Shown here one piece after another: positions 42,841 to 54,900 of a stretch of DNA of 64,000 bases (the first letter of the stretch is position 1; every line of letters starts with the position of its first letter). The notes beneath the pieces are model-generated. The model worked only from the letters and a program-made list of their open reading frames with translations. It made no database searches and was not told the DNA's origin. The stretch covers positions 223,781,837 to 223,845,836 of the forward strand of contig NC_061514.1 of the NCBI RefSeq assembly GCF_022539505.1, written 5' to 3'. The DNA is from Lolium rigidum. Its lineage: Eukaryota > Streptophyta > Magnoliopsida > Poales > Poaceae. Both the position numbers and the translations under genes were made by a program.

Positions 42841-44599
42841 CCGCCCGAGCTCCCCTTCACTTCACCACACCGCTCCAGGACGCCCTCCTCCACTCCGCCC
42901 TTCTCACTTAGCTCACCGTAGCGCCGCAGCACCCTCCTTCCATGCTGCTCGCTGAAGAACGCCGCGCCGGCATGGTCACCACGGCATGCCGTGGTCACCG
43001 TGAGGGTTGGCGAGCCAAGCTGAGCTCGCCCCCGACGTCCCTGCCCTCTCTTCTCTTCTCCATGACGATCCCCTACCTCTTCTGGCCCTAACCACTCCCT
43101 TCGTTGCCTTCCAGGTTCGCCGGAACCGCCGCCGCCCTCGCCTTGCCGGGAGGTGCTGCGAGGACGCCGCCACCGGGAGAAGCCGCTGCCGGGCGAGAGG
43201 AAGGCGCCGAGCCCGCGCCAGCACCGCCCCACCTCGCCGCCACCCTGCCCAGCCTTCGCCGTCGTCCGCCGCGTCCCGCAGGTGAGCCTCCGCCCCGCCC
43301 TGCCCTTTTTTTTCTGTACGACAGCGAGCGAGGACGCGAAGAGAAGACGAGGGCCGATCCTCCCGGTCGTGCACGCGTGCATGGCCTAGTAGCCACGTTG
43401 GCCCATGCACTGGGCCCCGCCATGGGCCCGTCTCCCCTTTTCTTTTCTTTTTTATTTTCCCTCCACCTGGCAAACCACCTGGGCTGGCCCAATCTTCACC
43501 ACCCTGCACGGCCCAGTGTCTTCCCGCCCATCTTAAGTACGGAGTATTTGAAAACTTGAAATTGCTGTTATATGGTGACAAGAACCAGTAACCTTGTTTC
43601 GTTAATAACTCGAGATATACAAACCCAAATCTAGTGAAACCAACTGCATTAGATCAAAAATTTCATTATCTTTCCAATGCCACTGGTCCCATATTTTTAT
43701 GATTTTTGTACGATTTTTAGTGTATTAAACATGTTCACTGTATTCTGTCTAGTATTTGTAATTCCTAAAATTGTAGGTTTAATATTTTTGGGTAAATCCA
43801 ATTGGGTTAGTCTTATTTTAGTACTGGCCATCTATGAAAAATATTTCTAGTCTCTGTTCATGCATTTTTGTTTCTGTTAGTAATATGTGTGTGACACATG
43901 AATTGTTGAACACAAAACTTTTATTTATTTTAAAATCTTTGGCCACCCCTTTTTATTTAAAAGTGGCCAGCTTATTTTTATTCTTGAAAAACAAAACCTT
44001 CTGCAACTTAGGCCAAGTTCTATTATTTTGGTTAAGTATTCAATAGTGTGGTGTAGTGTTTACCTCCTATTTTTGACTAGTGTTATGTGAGCAAATTAAA
44101 TTAGGAAAACTAATTTGTACTTTCCAAAAAGGTTTGAAAATAAAATATGAGTGTTTTTTATGCCAAACCAATGCACTTAACTTCTTTGGGGTGTTATCTA
44201 CCCGAGGATATTCAATTTATGCCTTGGTAATAACCAAGGAGGCAGTTGCTCATTTGTGAGGCTCTCATGCCTTTATTAGGTGAATAAATGGGGATTTTCT
44301 AAATTAAAGTTGTTTTATCTTTAAGTCCTTAGTATGTTAGCCCTTGGTTGAGTGGTTAGTTTCTGATTTTTGCATGTTTGCTTTGTTGGTGCAATGAGTT
44401 GATTGTGTTCCTTTTTAATTCCCGGTGGTAGATACGAACATTGTCGGGATTGCAGGAGAGAAGGGATTCGAAGATCTTTGAAGAAGTCTAGGGACATTTA
44501 AGCCAACCAAGGCAAGCCATCTCTTGATCTCTGAATGTTGAATCACATATTGTGGTTACTTTGTTATTATTAATGTCTCTCGATCTATCTTGTGTGATT

Positions 44600-45080
44600 T
44601 ATACTTTTGTTGTCGGAGCATGCTTACCGTGAGCATGTTTACTCTCTTTGGCACCTCGCCGACAAACCCCTTTTTGTGAATGGTGGTTGTCATCATCATG
44701 ATCTTGGTGTATCCCTCTAAGTGTGATGGGTATGCCCACTTATCTTGTGTGTGTCGATCTCTTGACACCCTTCTTGCACTCCTTAGAGGCATGATGGTTA
44801 GCATCATTCTCTCTTACTTATGCTATGCATACTTGCTCCCAAGTATGTTGAACCCCTTGTTGATATTATGCATGCTTACCCTAAGCATGTATGCCCCCTT
44901 AACCGCCTATATTATCATCTTCTTAGTGGTATGATGATTAACATCATGACCCTTGTTTAATCATCCTACTTATATTGTCCCTACGCATGCTTATCCTAAG
45001 TATGTATGATCCCCTTGACACCTCATTTATCACCTCCTTAATGGTATGATGGCTAGCATCATGCCATTGTTGTCTCTTAG
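44600..45080. repeat. Degenerate tandem repeats with short palindromes
   Basis: Three degenerate copies contain GCATGCTTA-CC-STRAGCATG-like and ATGATGGYTAGCATCAT-like inverted repeats (about 44618, 44868, 44985 and 44790, 44930, 45046), spaced by CCCCTTGACACC-like linkers. Confidence 0.65.
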
Positions 45081-45257
45081 TTCTTACATGAAACTATAGG
45101 TTGGGAACCCCTTGGAAAAATACCTTGTTGAAAAGAATTTTTGGAAAACCTTGGGTGAGTTGGACTTACCTGAGTGTGTGTTTATGAAAGGAAATGATCT
45201 TGGAAAAGATGGTTGGAAAGAGAATCTTGTTTATGAAAACTTTGGCGCCTAAGTACT

Positions 45258-46320
45258 TGATGTAGCCCCGCTCACCGACGACACTCCATCAAGACCAACT
45301 AGTCCCCCAAGTGGACCAATGACACGAGCCCGAGCCAAGGCTCTACATGATGAGGTGAACTCGCTCCTCACTACCCTTGATCTTGGTACCCCTTTGGATG
45401 GATTACTACCTCATGCCGACGTGCTATGTGTCATTAGGTACAAGCCGCATCAAGACCTCGGGGAGGAGGAGGCGCCAAGACCAAGGGAGGGAGAGAAGCA
45501 GTTGGACATGAAGATGATCATGGAGCCGAAGCCGACGTCGCTCGAAGCGCTCCAAGGAAGAGACGGACGCTGGCCGGTCCAGGACCCGGTCGGACCGGAC
45601 CTACAACCGGACTCCCCGGTCACAGGCCCGGTCGACCGGTCGGAAACCGCGCCAGCCCCCCCGTACCGGACGACGACCGGAAACCTCGCAGGAATCCGGT
45701 TTCCGACCGGTCGGCCGGACGCTCGACCGGACGGCCGGCCACGAGCCCGGTCGGACCGGACCCATGACCGGACAGCCCGGTCCCGGGCCCGGTCCGACCG
45801 GATCCCAAACCGGACTCGACGAGGGTGCCCCACCAAAGCTGCCTTAACTTATCCTCTTGCGTACCTGTTCGCCCTTGCTGGCCATGTGTGACTATATAAG
45901 TAGCTGGAACCCCTCATTAGCTCTTTAGACTTGTTTTGAACTCAAACCCTAACTTTGAGCTTAGTCTCCCTTGGGTATCATCCCTCTCGTAATCAAGGCA
46001 CCTTGGTTGTTGATTTAGATCTTGTTGAAGGAGATTCTAGTACTTGTTACTCTCTCTCCTTCCCCAAGCTCTTCCTCTCCAATCCCAATCTCTCTCCGGG
46101 GAATTCTACCGCGTGTCTCTTCCACGGAGATTCTATTGGCGTGGTCCATCGAGCCACGGAGGTAAGCATCGGGTGTATCGGGTTGGTGTGCGTGCGTGAG
46201 TCTCGGGGTCCTCGTGTTCATCGCCGTGTTCTTCGTGTTCCTCGCGTTTTCCCATCTCCCCCTTTGGTTTCGACGTCAATCCGCAAGATCGGGCCACACA
46301 CGGGGTCTTAGACCTCATCA
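45258..46320 (+). repeat. Element G left LTR, C-type (1063 bp)
   Basis: TGATGTAGCCCCGCTCACCG...TTAGACCTCATCA, closely similar to the C LTRs, with CCGGTC module (45570-45820). It encodes GPMTRARAKALHDEVNSLL, then GLLPHADVLCVIRYKPHQD (frame 45319-45891). Confidence 0.92.
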
Positions 46321-46322
46321 TA

Positions 46323-46334
46323 TGGTATCAGAGC
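46323..46334 (+). other. Element G primer binding site
   Basis: TGGTATCAGAGC, a perfect match to the plant initiator-Met tRNA site, 2 nt after the LTR. Confidence 0.88.
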
Positions 46335-47447
46335 AAAGGTTGCCACGAATTTGACCCCCCAATTTCACCATCGCCCAAAAATTTTCCAAAAAAAAAATTC
46401 CCCAAAAAATAGCTCGAAAATTGATCTCCGGATTTGTTGCGTTTTTTGTGGTTTTGGTCCACGGATCTGATGCCTCTAGTGTTGATCTACACATTCCCCA
46501 ATTTTTGTGCTCTAATTCATCCTAAATCGAGAGAAATCGGAGGTTTTTGTTAGCCTTTTCCGTCGGTTCTTCGTGCTGTTCATCGTCTACACGAGCAGCT
46601 CGAGCAAATCCTGCGGGTCAACGTCGCCGCAAGGCACACCCAGCTCGCCGCTCGCCTTGCCGCTCGCCTGCATCCGCTCAAGCTCGCGTGCTGCCGGCTG
46701 CCCCGCTGCCGCTAGCTCCGTCCGCGCGCGCACGCCAACAGCAGCTCACGCGCCGCAGCAGACCACTCCACGCCCTGCCCCAATTCCCCATTGCGCGCTG
46801 CTCCCCTGGCTCAATTCCACGCGCGTGCGCAGCAATCTTGCTCGACCACCTTCCTTCCGCGCCGCCCGCTCGCGCTGCCCGCGCCACAGCACGCTCCTCC
46901 GGCCGCTGCAGCCCTCCACGGCCGCACGCCAAGCCGCTCCTGCTCGCCTCGGCTGCTCTCGCCCGCGCAAGTCTTGTCCGGCCGACCGGACGGCACACCG
47001 GGCCACCCGGTTGAAAACAGCTCGGACCGGAGCGAAACCGGGCGGCAACCGGATGGTCCGGCCAGGAATCCGGTTGACCGGATCCTGGACCAGTTTCGTC
47101 CAATTTTGACTCCACTTTTTGCCCCAAATTTTGACAACTTTCCGGAGCCCGTTTGATCCCAAAGTTTTACAGCCATCTCACAATATCGTGACTCTAATTT
47201 TGACACCTTTTCCGAAATTTTTGGAGCCCAACTTTCGACCGCTCGTTTTGACCCAACTTTTCGGGCATTGACTTAATTTGCTCGGTTTCCGATTTGGAGT
47301 GCATCGGTTGTCTATTCCGCTTCCGCGCCTACATCAACACCGCGACGACACCGTTGGCACCCCGGATTCCGGCGCAACGTCGCCACCATCATCGACACCA
47401 CTTCGCCATCGCAAGTTCGTGTGCTTGACACCGCCTAACGTCAATAG
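46335..47447 (+). other. Element G first leader segment
   Basis: Same type as the H leader (TTGCCACGAATTTGACCC start). GC-rich part 46590-46970 and CCGG repeats at 46975-47095. No gene. Confidence 0.75.
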
Positions 47448-48221
47448 GTATAACTTGCCTCCCCTACCCCTTGTAGCCTTTTCTTCCTTTGCGTACCTAT
47501 CCCATTGAGAGTGGCTTTCCGAGCGTTGCGAAGCATTGCACAAGTGTCACGACCGTGAGAGGGTGTGTGTGCGTTGTGTTGAGCAAAGCTCCGAAGCAAG
47601 CTCGGTGAGAAAGATACACAAAAGAAGAAAAAGTGTGACATATACATAGAGAAAAAGAAAGCTTCTAAGCATAGAAAAAAAGTGAAAAAAAGAGAAAAAT
47701 AAAAAGAAATAGAAAAAGAGTGTGTGTGCCACCGACACAAAGGAGTGCAAAGCTTGTGAGCACTAAGAGAGATAAGAGAAGAGTGGCATTTGTGCAAATC
47801 TTGTTGCTTCTCTCATATGCAACCGAGCTACCGTCTCTCTTGTGTTGGCGTGACACCGAGCATATAGTCTTCGCTAGGACCATCTTTGTTACTTGCTCAC
47901 TTCCTTGTTCGCGCTAACCCCATTGTTCTTCTTGTGTGTGTTTCCGTGTTTCCTTACATAGATCACCACTCTTGACATTTGACTTTGGATCTTACCCACA
48001 TTTGACAATAGACTTTTCCGTTGATCTTTTTCGTTTGCTATCCACCCCTTACCCACCACATATAGAGTTCTTAGCCTTTTGCGTGTGCTTTGAGTGTGTG
48101 TGTGAGTAACCCCGATACATTTCGACTTTGCTCTTGACTTGAACCATTTTTCCGATACTTTCTTGATAGGTGAGATACTTGTGTAGCTTTCCTTCCACCA
48201 CATACACATACACCTTCCTAG
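47448..48221 (+). other. Candidate leader intron of element G (774 nt)
   Basis: Donor CAATAG/GTATAACTTGCC at 47448. Acceptor CACATACACCTTCCTAG ending at 48221. The ATG at 48232 follows. A purine/A-rich tract lies at 47620-47720. Confidence 0.6.
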
Positions 48222-48231
48222 TGAGATATAC

Positions 48232-49920
48232 ATGATGACCCCACTAGAGCAAGCCGAGATGAGAGCATACTTCGCCGAGCTAGATGCTCGAGAAGCCAAA
48301 ATGACACCCCAAGAAAAAGCCGAGTGCAACGCATACTTCAAACACCTTGAGAGCAAGAGTGATACACCCCATGAGTCGAGTGAGGATGTTTCGATTTCTA
48401 ACAACTTAACCTCTACTCCTCTTGTGTTGTCTTCCTCTTTGCTAGGTTGCTCGGACATCGACGACGCCATTGCCATGGAGATGAGGGACTCCACTATATG
48501 TGAGATGAGCGACTCCACTATATGTGAGATGAGCGATTCCACCATATGTGAGGTTGAGTGCCTCCACTTCGAGAGCATGAGCGATACACCAAGTGAGATG
48601 AGAGCGGTAGTTGATAGGTCATGTGAGGCCATTTCGAATTCTAACAACTTACCCTCTACCTCTAGTGTGTTTCCTTGTGTCTCATTAGGTTCCATGGATG
48701 ACGAAACGCCGATCATGGAGAAGATGTACATGGTGCATGAAGATGATTATATCACACCATGCTTACTTGAAGATGAACATGGAGGCCACATCGAGCCTAC
48801 CTCTTCCACAACACCTACCTCATATGAGCGGGACTACAAAGGTACCTATATGGGTGTTGATGATGCCATGATCCCACTAGTGGACATGACGATTTGTGAG
48901 TGCTTGCATGAGTTGGATGATCCTATTGCTATGTCATATGCTTCTTTCACTTTCCCTTGTGATACTTGTGCCATTGTTGATCATGTGGAAGTAGTTGCTT
49001 GTGACACTTTGACCATGCCATGCTATGAGTGTTTCGATTTCTATCCTATTGCTTGCAATATGTCGAACAATTTCTCTTACCCATGTATTGCTTGCAATGT
49101 TGATAATGATGCTTGTGTTGTGACAACCTTGCCGAACAATTGCTCTTTCCCTAGGTTTGTCGACAACAATGACCAAATGTTGAACATGTTTTGTGCTACA
49201 TGCTTGCAATATTCTCCCATTAATGCAACCAAAATGTTGAATACTTTCTCTTTCCAATGCTTGGTTTGTAATGATGTTCATATGCTTGTGAATGAGATTG
49301 CCCCCATAGCTCTCTCACCTTTTGGAGACTTTGCACCTATCCATGTTGAGCATGTTCCTAAGTTTTCCCCGCATATTCACCATGTGTACTATAATATCTT
49401 GCTTACCGCTAATGGTGATGTGCAAAAGAAATGGCGCATCATGATGGATGATGTGTTCATATACCATGCACACACATTGTTCTTGTTGTCTAACATGTGT
49501 GTAGGTACCCACACTCCAATGTCAACCTCGATTGAGCACGAGTTGACAAAAAGAGCTCTTGAGAGCATGATACACGTGAGCTCCAATGAGTGGTTTTGCC
49601 CGCACACTTCCACTACACAAGACCTCTCAATGAGAGCACACCGACACTTTGATAAGGTGACCTCCTTCTACTTGCGCCCTCTTCCTAAATCCATTGAACT
49701 TTGGCTACGCTTTGATTGCTCCTTTGCTTTTCTTGTGCTATTCATAGGGCTCTTGACAAGTGAAGGGACATTCAAGCGTTGGTGTCATCTACCTCCTCTA
49801 CACGTTCACGAAGACTCATCGTCGAGGACGACTCTTTTTCAAGTGGGGGGAGATGATACGGGCGACCTTCGGTCTCCACCGCATCATGTGCGTCAACGCC
49901 GACACGTCACGCAAAGGTGA
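48232..49920 (+). CDS. Unknown Cys-rich ORF of element G (562 aa)
   Basis: Starts MMTPLEQAEMRAYFAELDAR and is nearly identical to the H ORF: DSTICEMS repeats, Cys pairs PCDTC, PCYEC, PCIAC, and MMDDVFIYHAHTLFLLSNMC. It has six G in the polypurine tract (five in H), so the frame enters the 3' LTR differently: FQVGGDDTGDLRSPPHHVRQ and a stop soon after. No gag core, knuckle or enzyme motif. Function unknown. Confidence 0.85.
   Translation: MMTPLEQAEMRAYFAELDAREAKMTPQEKAECNAYFKHLESKSDTPHESSEDVSISNNLTSTPLVLSSSLLGCSDIDDAIAMEMRDSTICEMSDSTICEMSDSTICEVECLHFESMSDTPSEMRAVVDRSCEAISNSNNLPSTSSVFPCVSLGSMDDETPIMEKMYMVHEDDYITPCLLEDEHGGHIEPTSSTTPTSYERDYKGTYMGVDDAMIPLVDMTICECLHELDDPIAMSYASFTFPCDTCAIVDHVEVVACDTLTMPCYECFDFYPIACNMSNNFSYPCIACNVDNDACVVTTLPNNCSFPRFVDNNDQMLNMFCATCLQYSPINATKMLNTFSFQCLVCNDVHMLVNEIAPIALSPFGDFAPIHVEHVPKFSPHIHHVYYNILLTANGDVQKKWRIMMDDVFIYHAHTLFLLSNMCVGTHTPMSTSIEHELTKRALESMIHVSSNEWFCPHTSTTQDLSMRAHRHFDKVTSFYLRPLPKSIELWLRFDCSFAFLVLFIGLLTSEGTFKRWCHLPPLHVHEDSSSRTTLFQVGGDDTGDLRSPPHHVRQRRHVTQR
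49843..49853 (+). other. Element G polypurine tract
   Basis: GTGGGGGGAGA directly before TGATACGGGC. Confidence 0.8.
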
Positions 49921-50721
49921 ATCTTCTCCTTTATGCGTGCCTACAATTGTCTCTCATGAATGGTATGCTACTTCATCCTCCTTCATATGACCATGATAGG
50001 AACACATCGCCAAGTACGGAGGAAGTGGACGACACCATGGAGGCTCGAGGACTCAAGGCCTCGAGGTCGCGGAAGCATGGAAGAGAACGTCGAGGATAAG
50101 GAGACGCGCCAGGAAGACCGGCACTGCCGCACCGCCACTACGCCTGAGGACGACGGCACTGCCGCTCTACCTGCGCCGGCTCTATCGCCCTACATGTGCT
50201 GGCCCTGACGCCCCACTGCAAAGAGCATCAAATCTGAACCCTTTATCCCTTTGTATGCCTAAACTACCCTTCCTTTGGTGGCTCCCTATATATAGGCTCC
50301 CACCTCCCCCTTCATTAGGTTAGGAATGAACTTGAGAGAATTAGGCTCATGCCTCCACCATCCCTTTGGGATTAGGGTAACCCCCTCCTTAGATTATCCA
50401 AATCTATTGTACAAGGCACTCCTTATATGATTAGTCTCTCACACTTGTGATTCTACCACCGGTCTCTCACTCGTGTGATTCCACCGATCGTATACCGATC
50501 TTCCTCTCGGGGATTCTACCGTGTGTCTTTCTCTTGAGAGATTCTATCGGGATAGTGTTTCGGGCTATCGGGAGTAAACCGGAATTGTATCGGGTTGTGT
50601 CGCGTGTGTTTGCGTGTGTTCATCGTGTTCATCGCCATGTTCTTCGTGTTCTTCCTCTCCCCCGCCTTTCCCTTGGTCAATTCGTGAGATCGGGCAACCC
50701 ACGTCGCCTTAGGCCGCATCA
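49854..50721 (+). repeat. Element G right LTR, H-type (868 bp)
   Basis: TGATACGGGCGACC...TTAGGCCGCATCA, same family as the LTRs of H, with GGCACTGCCG repeats near 50120-50170. It does not match the left LTR of G except for distant resemblance in the last 150 bp. Confidence 0.92.
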
Positions 50722-50726
50722 GTACT

Positions 50727-51938
50727 CACCCGTGACAATTAACCCGCGCAACCACAGCTACTCCAACGTGGGCACGGAGCTTAGCTTAACGTTTGTTCTT
50801 CTTAGCATGAGGCACCGCACAACTATACAAGGGTACGGTTACCCCCGAGTCCGGGTTGTCATTGTTGGGACAATAGTATAACGGGAGGCCTTCGGGGCTG
50901 ACCCGTCCGGAAGACACTATGGGTCTCCTGGCTTGGCGGTGGAGCCACGCTCAAGAGGAGGTGAGCTGCCACGGTGCCGGGGAGGTACATACTCCATAGG
51001 GTAGGACCTCGTGCTAACTCGAATGGCCGAAAGGTTATGTCCGGGTATCCGTCGTGGCATATGTTGTTATGCGGGGACGATGCCCACACGATAGGTATCC
51101 GGATAGTTGTGGGGAAAGTGTGCAAACTCTGCAGAGTAAAATCTATTCGAATAGCCACGTCCGCGGTCATGGACGGTTGGAATGGCTGTTGCTTAGCCTG
51201 ATGACTTTTGGTTTACAAAATGGTTTGGCAAATGAAAGGAAAGAACTTGTTTTTGAAGTACCGGAAGGGTACGGGAGAGGATGTGTCGACCATATGGAGA
51301 TGGTCGGGAAGGATAAATAAAATTGGGTTACCCCATCCTAGTGTTTTATGTTGTGGAACTCTTTTGAAGTATCTTCTTGAACAAAGATATAGAGATGCCA
51401 TAGTTACCTCTTAGTGTCCCCTTCAACTGTGATGTTGGGATGCTATATCCACAAGAGAAATTGATTCTCTTCCACATATTGTATCTACAAGAGAAACTAT
51501 TCTTCCTCTCTTGTCTTCTTTAGTTAGAATTGTTATCACCTTCTTGATGGTTTGCGAGTACAATTCCAATGTACTCACGGCTTTGTCCCTGGCTATTTAC
51601 TTGGTCAGACTTGGAGGAATTCAACGGATGAAGAAGGATTGGACGACGTCTATGCGAGCTAGGAACGTTCTCCCAGTCAGTTGCCTGTAGGGTTATGGCA
51701 GATGACTTGGGCTCTGCGTTGTGGAAGTGATTCTGCTACTCTGATGTTTTAGTTAAGCCCTTCGAGGCTATTATGTAAAGATTGGTCATGTGACCTTATT
51801 GTAATTTTCTTATACCTTTTTGTAATGGATGATGTAATTCTGATATCAGTTCGGTTATGTGTTCACGGCGCACTGATCATGGGATCGTGAACTGTATACA
51901 TAACGGGTATTTCGGACAGCTAGTCCGGGGTCCCCACA
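50727..51938 (+). repeat. Long non-coding LTR, right half and end
   Basis: Continues 42389-45257. It ends GTCCGGGGTCCCCACA, a plausible LTR end (CA). A putative poly(A) region lies near 51830 (TTTTGTAATGG). No gene. Confidence 0.55.
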
Positions 51939-51985
51939 GGGTCCTGGGCCGGTATGACCGGGTGGGCCGGTTGTACCGGGTCCTG
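51939..51985. other. 47-bp CCGG-rich spacer between two long LTR-like sequences
   Basis: GGGTCCTG occurs at both ends of this spacer, and it contains CCGG repeats like the Gypsy LTR modules. It may be the remnant of a Gypsy LTR into which both neighbours inserted. Confidence 0.45.
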
Positions 51986-54900
51986 TGTAATATCCCAGGT
52001 ATTGGGGTTACAAAAATAGAGGAAACAGATGTGTGCATTCCATTCATGCATAGAAAATCTGGGGAATTTTCGCGCTTTAAACTAAAACAATCACAGTAAC
52101 TGAAGTTTCACTTGACCTTGGTGGAATTGAAGTAGTTCATCAAGTCAAGCGTTATAAACCTCAATGTGACTTTGATAAAACCTTGTTTTGGGTAGAGATG
52201 ATTTGATCTAAGGGGTTAGATCAAATGGAACTAATAATCAACACAACAACACTTTACTCAATGATCAATTGCTTGATCTTATTAAAGATCATAACATGGT
52301 AATCTTTGCCATAACGTATGAACATCTATTTAACTATAACTCAAGTAACAATATAATGGAGAACTATTCTAGACTTATCTTTTCCATGTCTTAAACTAAT
52401 CCTTGATTCTACCATGAACCTCATGGTATTGATATTACTTCATTCTTGGAAACATACCAAGGAGATCCACTCTAGAAATATATATATCCTTCTCAATTCC
52501 ATATTTTTATACATCAAACCTAGAGAGGTGAGAGTTCTATGTTATTTATTAGATAAGGAATGACAAACTTTGAGCTAAACCTTGGATATAAATATCCATA
52601 TGATCACAACCTCATCTTCAAGAGGAACCCTAGAGTATTATCCCAGTCATTCCCAAATGAGAGAGACCATTCATACTAATCCAAGTTTTACCTATTAAAG
52701 AATAAAGGACAACCTTTGAATTAAAGTACTAGGTTGAAAACCATTTCCCTTGGAGTGGTGAGATAACCTAATGTCACATGAAAGAATACCATACCAATGA
52801 ACTGATAAAGTAAGGAGTACATTAATTCAACCAAGATAGCTAAGTGGAGTCCTAGCCTAGATACCTAAAGAAATATTAAGAACACCATAAACTCTAGAAT
52901 AAACCATTCCTTTATAAGAGAGCCCAAGCTATGGTGTTACACTCAAGTAGTTGAGGCAACACTTGAATTTGAGGGAGAGAACTATCCATATACCCAGATG
53001 ATAATATCATCATTGACTAAGTAGAACCCTAACACAATATCTCAGGCATTCTCCTGGGATATAAACTTTAGAGGCAACCATAGTAGTTCCACTCAAGAAG
53101 GTAAATTAGAAGTACTATATCCTAGTTGATCAAGACAATGCTTGATCATGGAAGTGAGAAACCTATTTAATGAGAGATACCTTAGGAAGCCAAACCTTGA
53201 TCATTATAAATTGAGGGATGATCATAAACCCTAAGAATTTGAGGTAGAGATATTAAGAACAAGTTGATTATGCCTAATCCATGATCATGCTCTTGTGGTA
53301 TGTGAGGATAAGTTAAACCCTAATAGGATAAGTAGATATCATTCACCACATGAAATCATAGGGAGGTAACTAGTAAGCAACCCTAGGCTTATATCCCAAC
53401 CTTTACTTATGAACCACTTGGTGATCATAAGTAGAATCCTACCATATCTGTGTTTCAGAAATTAAAGAACCTAAGAAAATCTTAGAGAAAAACTCCATAG
53501 TTAATATGGTGAGACACCATCCATCACTATGACCAAAGTTAACTATAAAAAGAAATATAACAACTTTAGTTACTTTAATGATAAATTGAGGATATCAATA
53601 GAAGTGAATTGGGATAAGACAAAACTAATTCTCAAGTCCTTAGTAATTAAAAGAGAACATAAACAATTAAGAAAGTAACCATATTATTTTGGTTAGGGGA
53701 GATTAAACCCTAGCACATGCAATATGGTGTCATCTCATCTCTACAACCTAGAATTAAACCTCAACCCTAGTTTATGTATCACTTGGGTGATTACAATTAT
53801 AAAACCAGGCCATAATTGAGATTCAAACCAATTACCATTAGGTGAATATGATTAGAACCCTACTTGTTCATTAAATCAAATCCTATGCTTCAATTGTTAA
53901 ACACAAGAGACTCCCAATGATAAACCCTATATTAAAACCATGTGTGATTATCAACCACTTATCCTTATAGTTAGAACCAAACCATAATAAGAATAGTATC
54001 TACTCTAGGTATTTCAAGGTGTTAGTGCTAAACTTGAGAAGGGAGTTACAATAGAACTTACAAGACCTTTAATATTAATGAGACATCTTATCAACCCTAA
54101 CAAAATACTCTTAGCGCCAAGAGAGGGATAAATTGAATTGTCATCATTAAGAACCTTACTTAAAAAGTTAACCATATTCAAATGCAAGTGTACAAACAAT
54201 ATGGTTAAACACATAATCAAGATCCACTCATAATTCTACCATGAAAAAGAAGGCAGGTTAGAATTAATCCTATAGGAAAAAGGGAATTAAAGTGAGTGTC
54301 TAAAATCATATGTAATTAAAAATTGCAATAAAGCTCACATATGTGAAATGATTATTCAAAAACAATACTGTAATAAATGACCCTTGTATTAGTCCTCATG
54401 AAAGCCAAATTGTCAAACACCTGCAAAAGGAAATAAAATCAAATTAGAGTCAAACCAGAAATTATAAAAACAGAAAAAAGAAAAACAAAAATAAAAAGAA
54501 AAAGAGAGAAAGGAGCCTTACCTGGCCATGAAGCAGCACAGCAGCCCAACAACCGCAGCCGAAGCACATCCCAAGCAGTGGCCCACGAGGGCAACCCAAG
54601 TACCACGGCCCAGCCCAGCCCGTGTACCGATTCGGGCGGATAAGAGCGAGGAGGCGTCAACGTCTTCGTCTTCGCCACCGTCGACTCACTGGAGAGCGCC
54701 ACGACGCCGGCGAGCCACGTCCCGGCCGCCAATATGGACCAGACGACCATCAACGACCGCCGAAGAACCTATAAATACCCCGCCGCATTTCCCTCTGTTC
54801 GTGTTCGTCATTTTGCCCCAATTTAGCAAACCCTAGGTCGCCCGGCCATCTTCCTCGCCGCCGGTAGGAACCTCCCCAAGCTCCGCCGTGGCTACCATCT

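Larger units (their letters stand above)
42389..45257 (+). repeat. Part of a long non-coding LTR, left half (interrupted by G)
   Basis: A GC-rich stretch with a TATA box (CTATAAAAG at 42832) is followed by GC-rich leader-like sequence to about 43540, then AT-rich non-coding sequence. It joins 50727-51938 once G is removed (GCGCCTAAGTACT/CACCCG). It resembles the very long LTRs of LARD-type elements. The beginning is lost at the junction with F. Long frames in 42400-43560 are composition artefacts. Confidence 0.55.
45258..50721 (+). mobile_element. Element G: chimeric non-autonomous Gypsy element with two different LTR families
   Basis: TSD GTACT at 45253-45257 and 50722-50726. The left LTR (45258-46320) is of the element C family. 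The right LTR (49854-50721), leader and ORF are of the element H family. The primer site, leader intron and ORF are intact. It is inserted in the long LTR 42389-51938. Confidence 0.92.

Noticed and set aside
42705..43382. Several long frames on both strands around 42.4-43.6 kb
   Set aside because: GC-rich region downstream of a TATA box with frames in all phases and no domain; more likely a long LTR than a gene.
51213..51414. Short frames near 51.2 kb
   Set aside because: Under 90 codons, no similarity to known proteins and no splice context; inside the long LTR.
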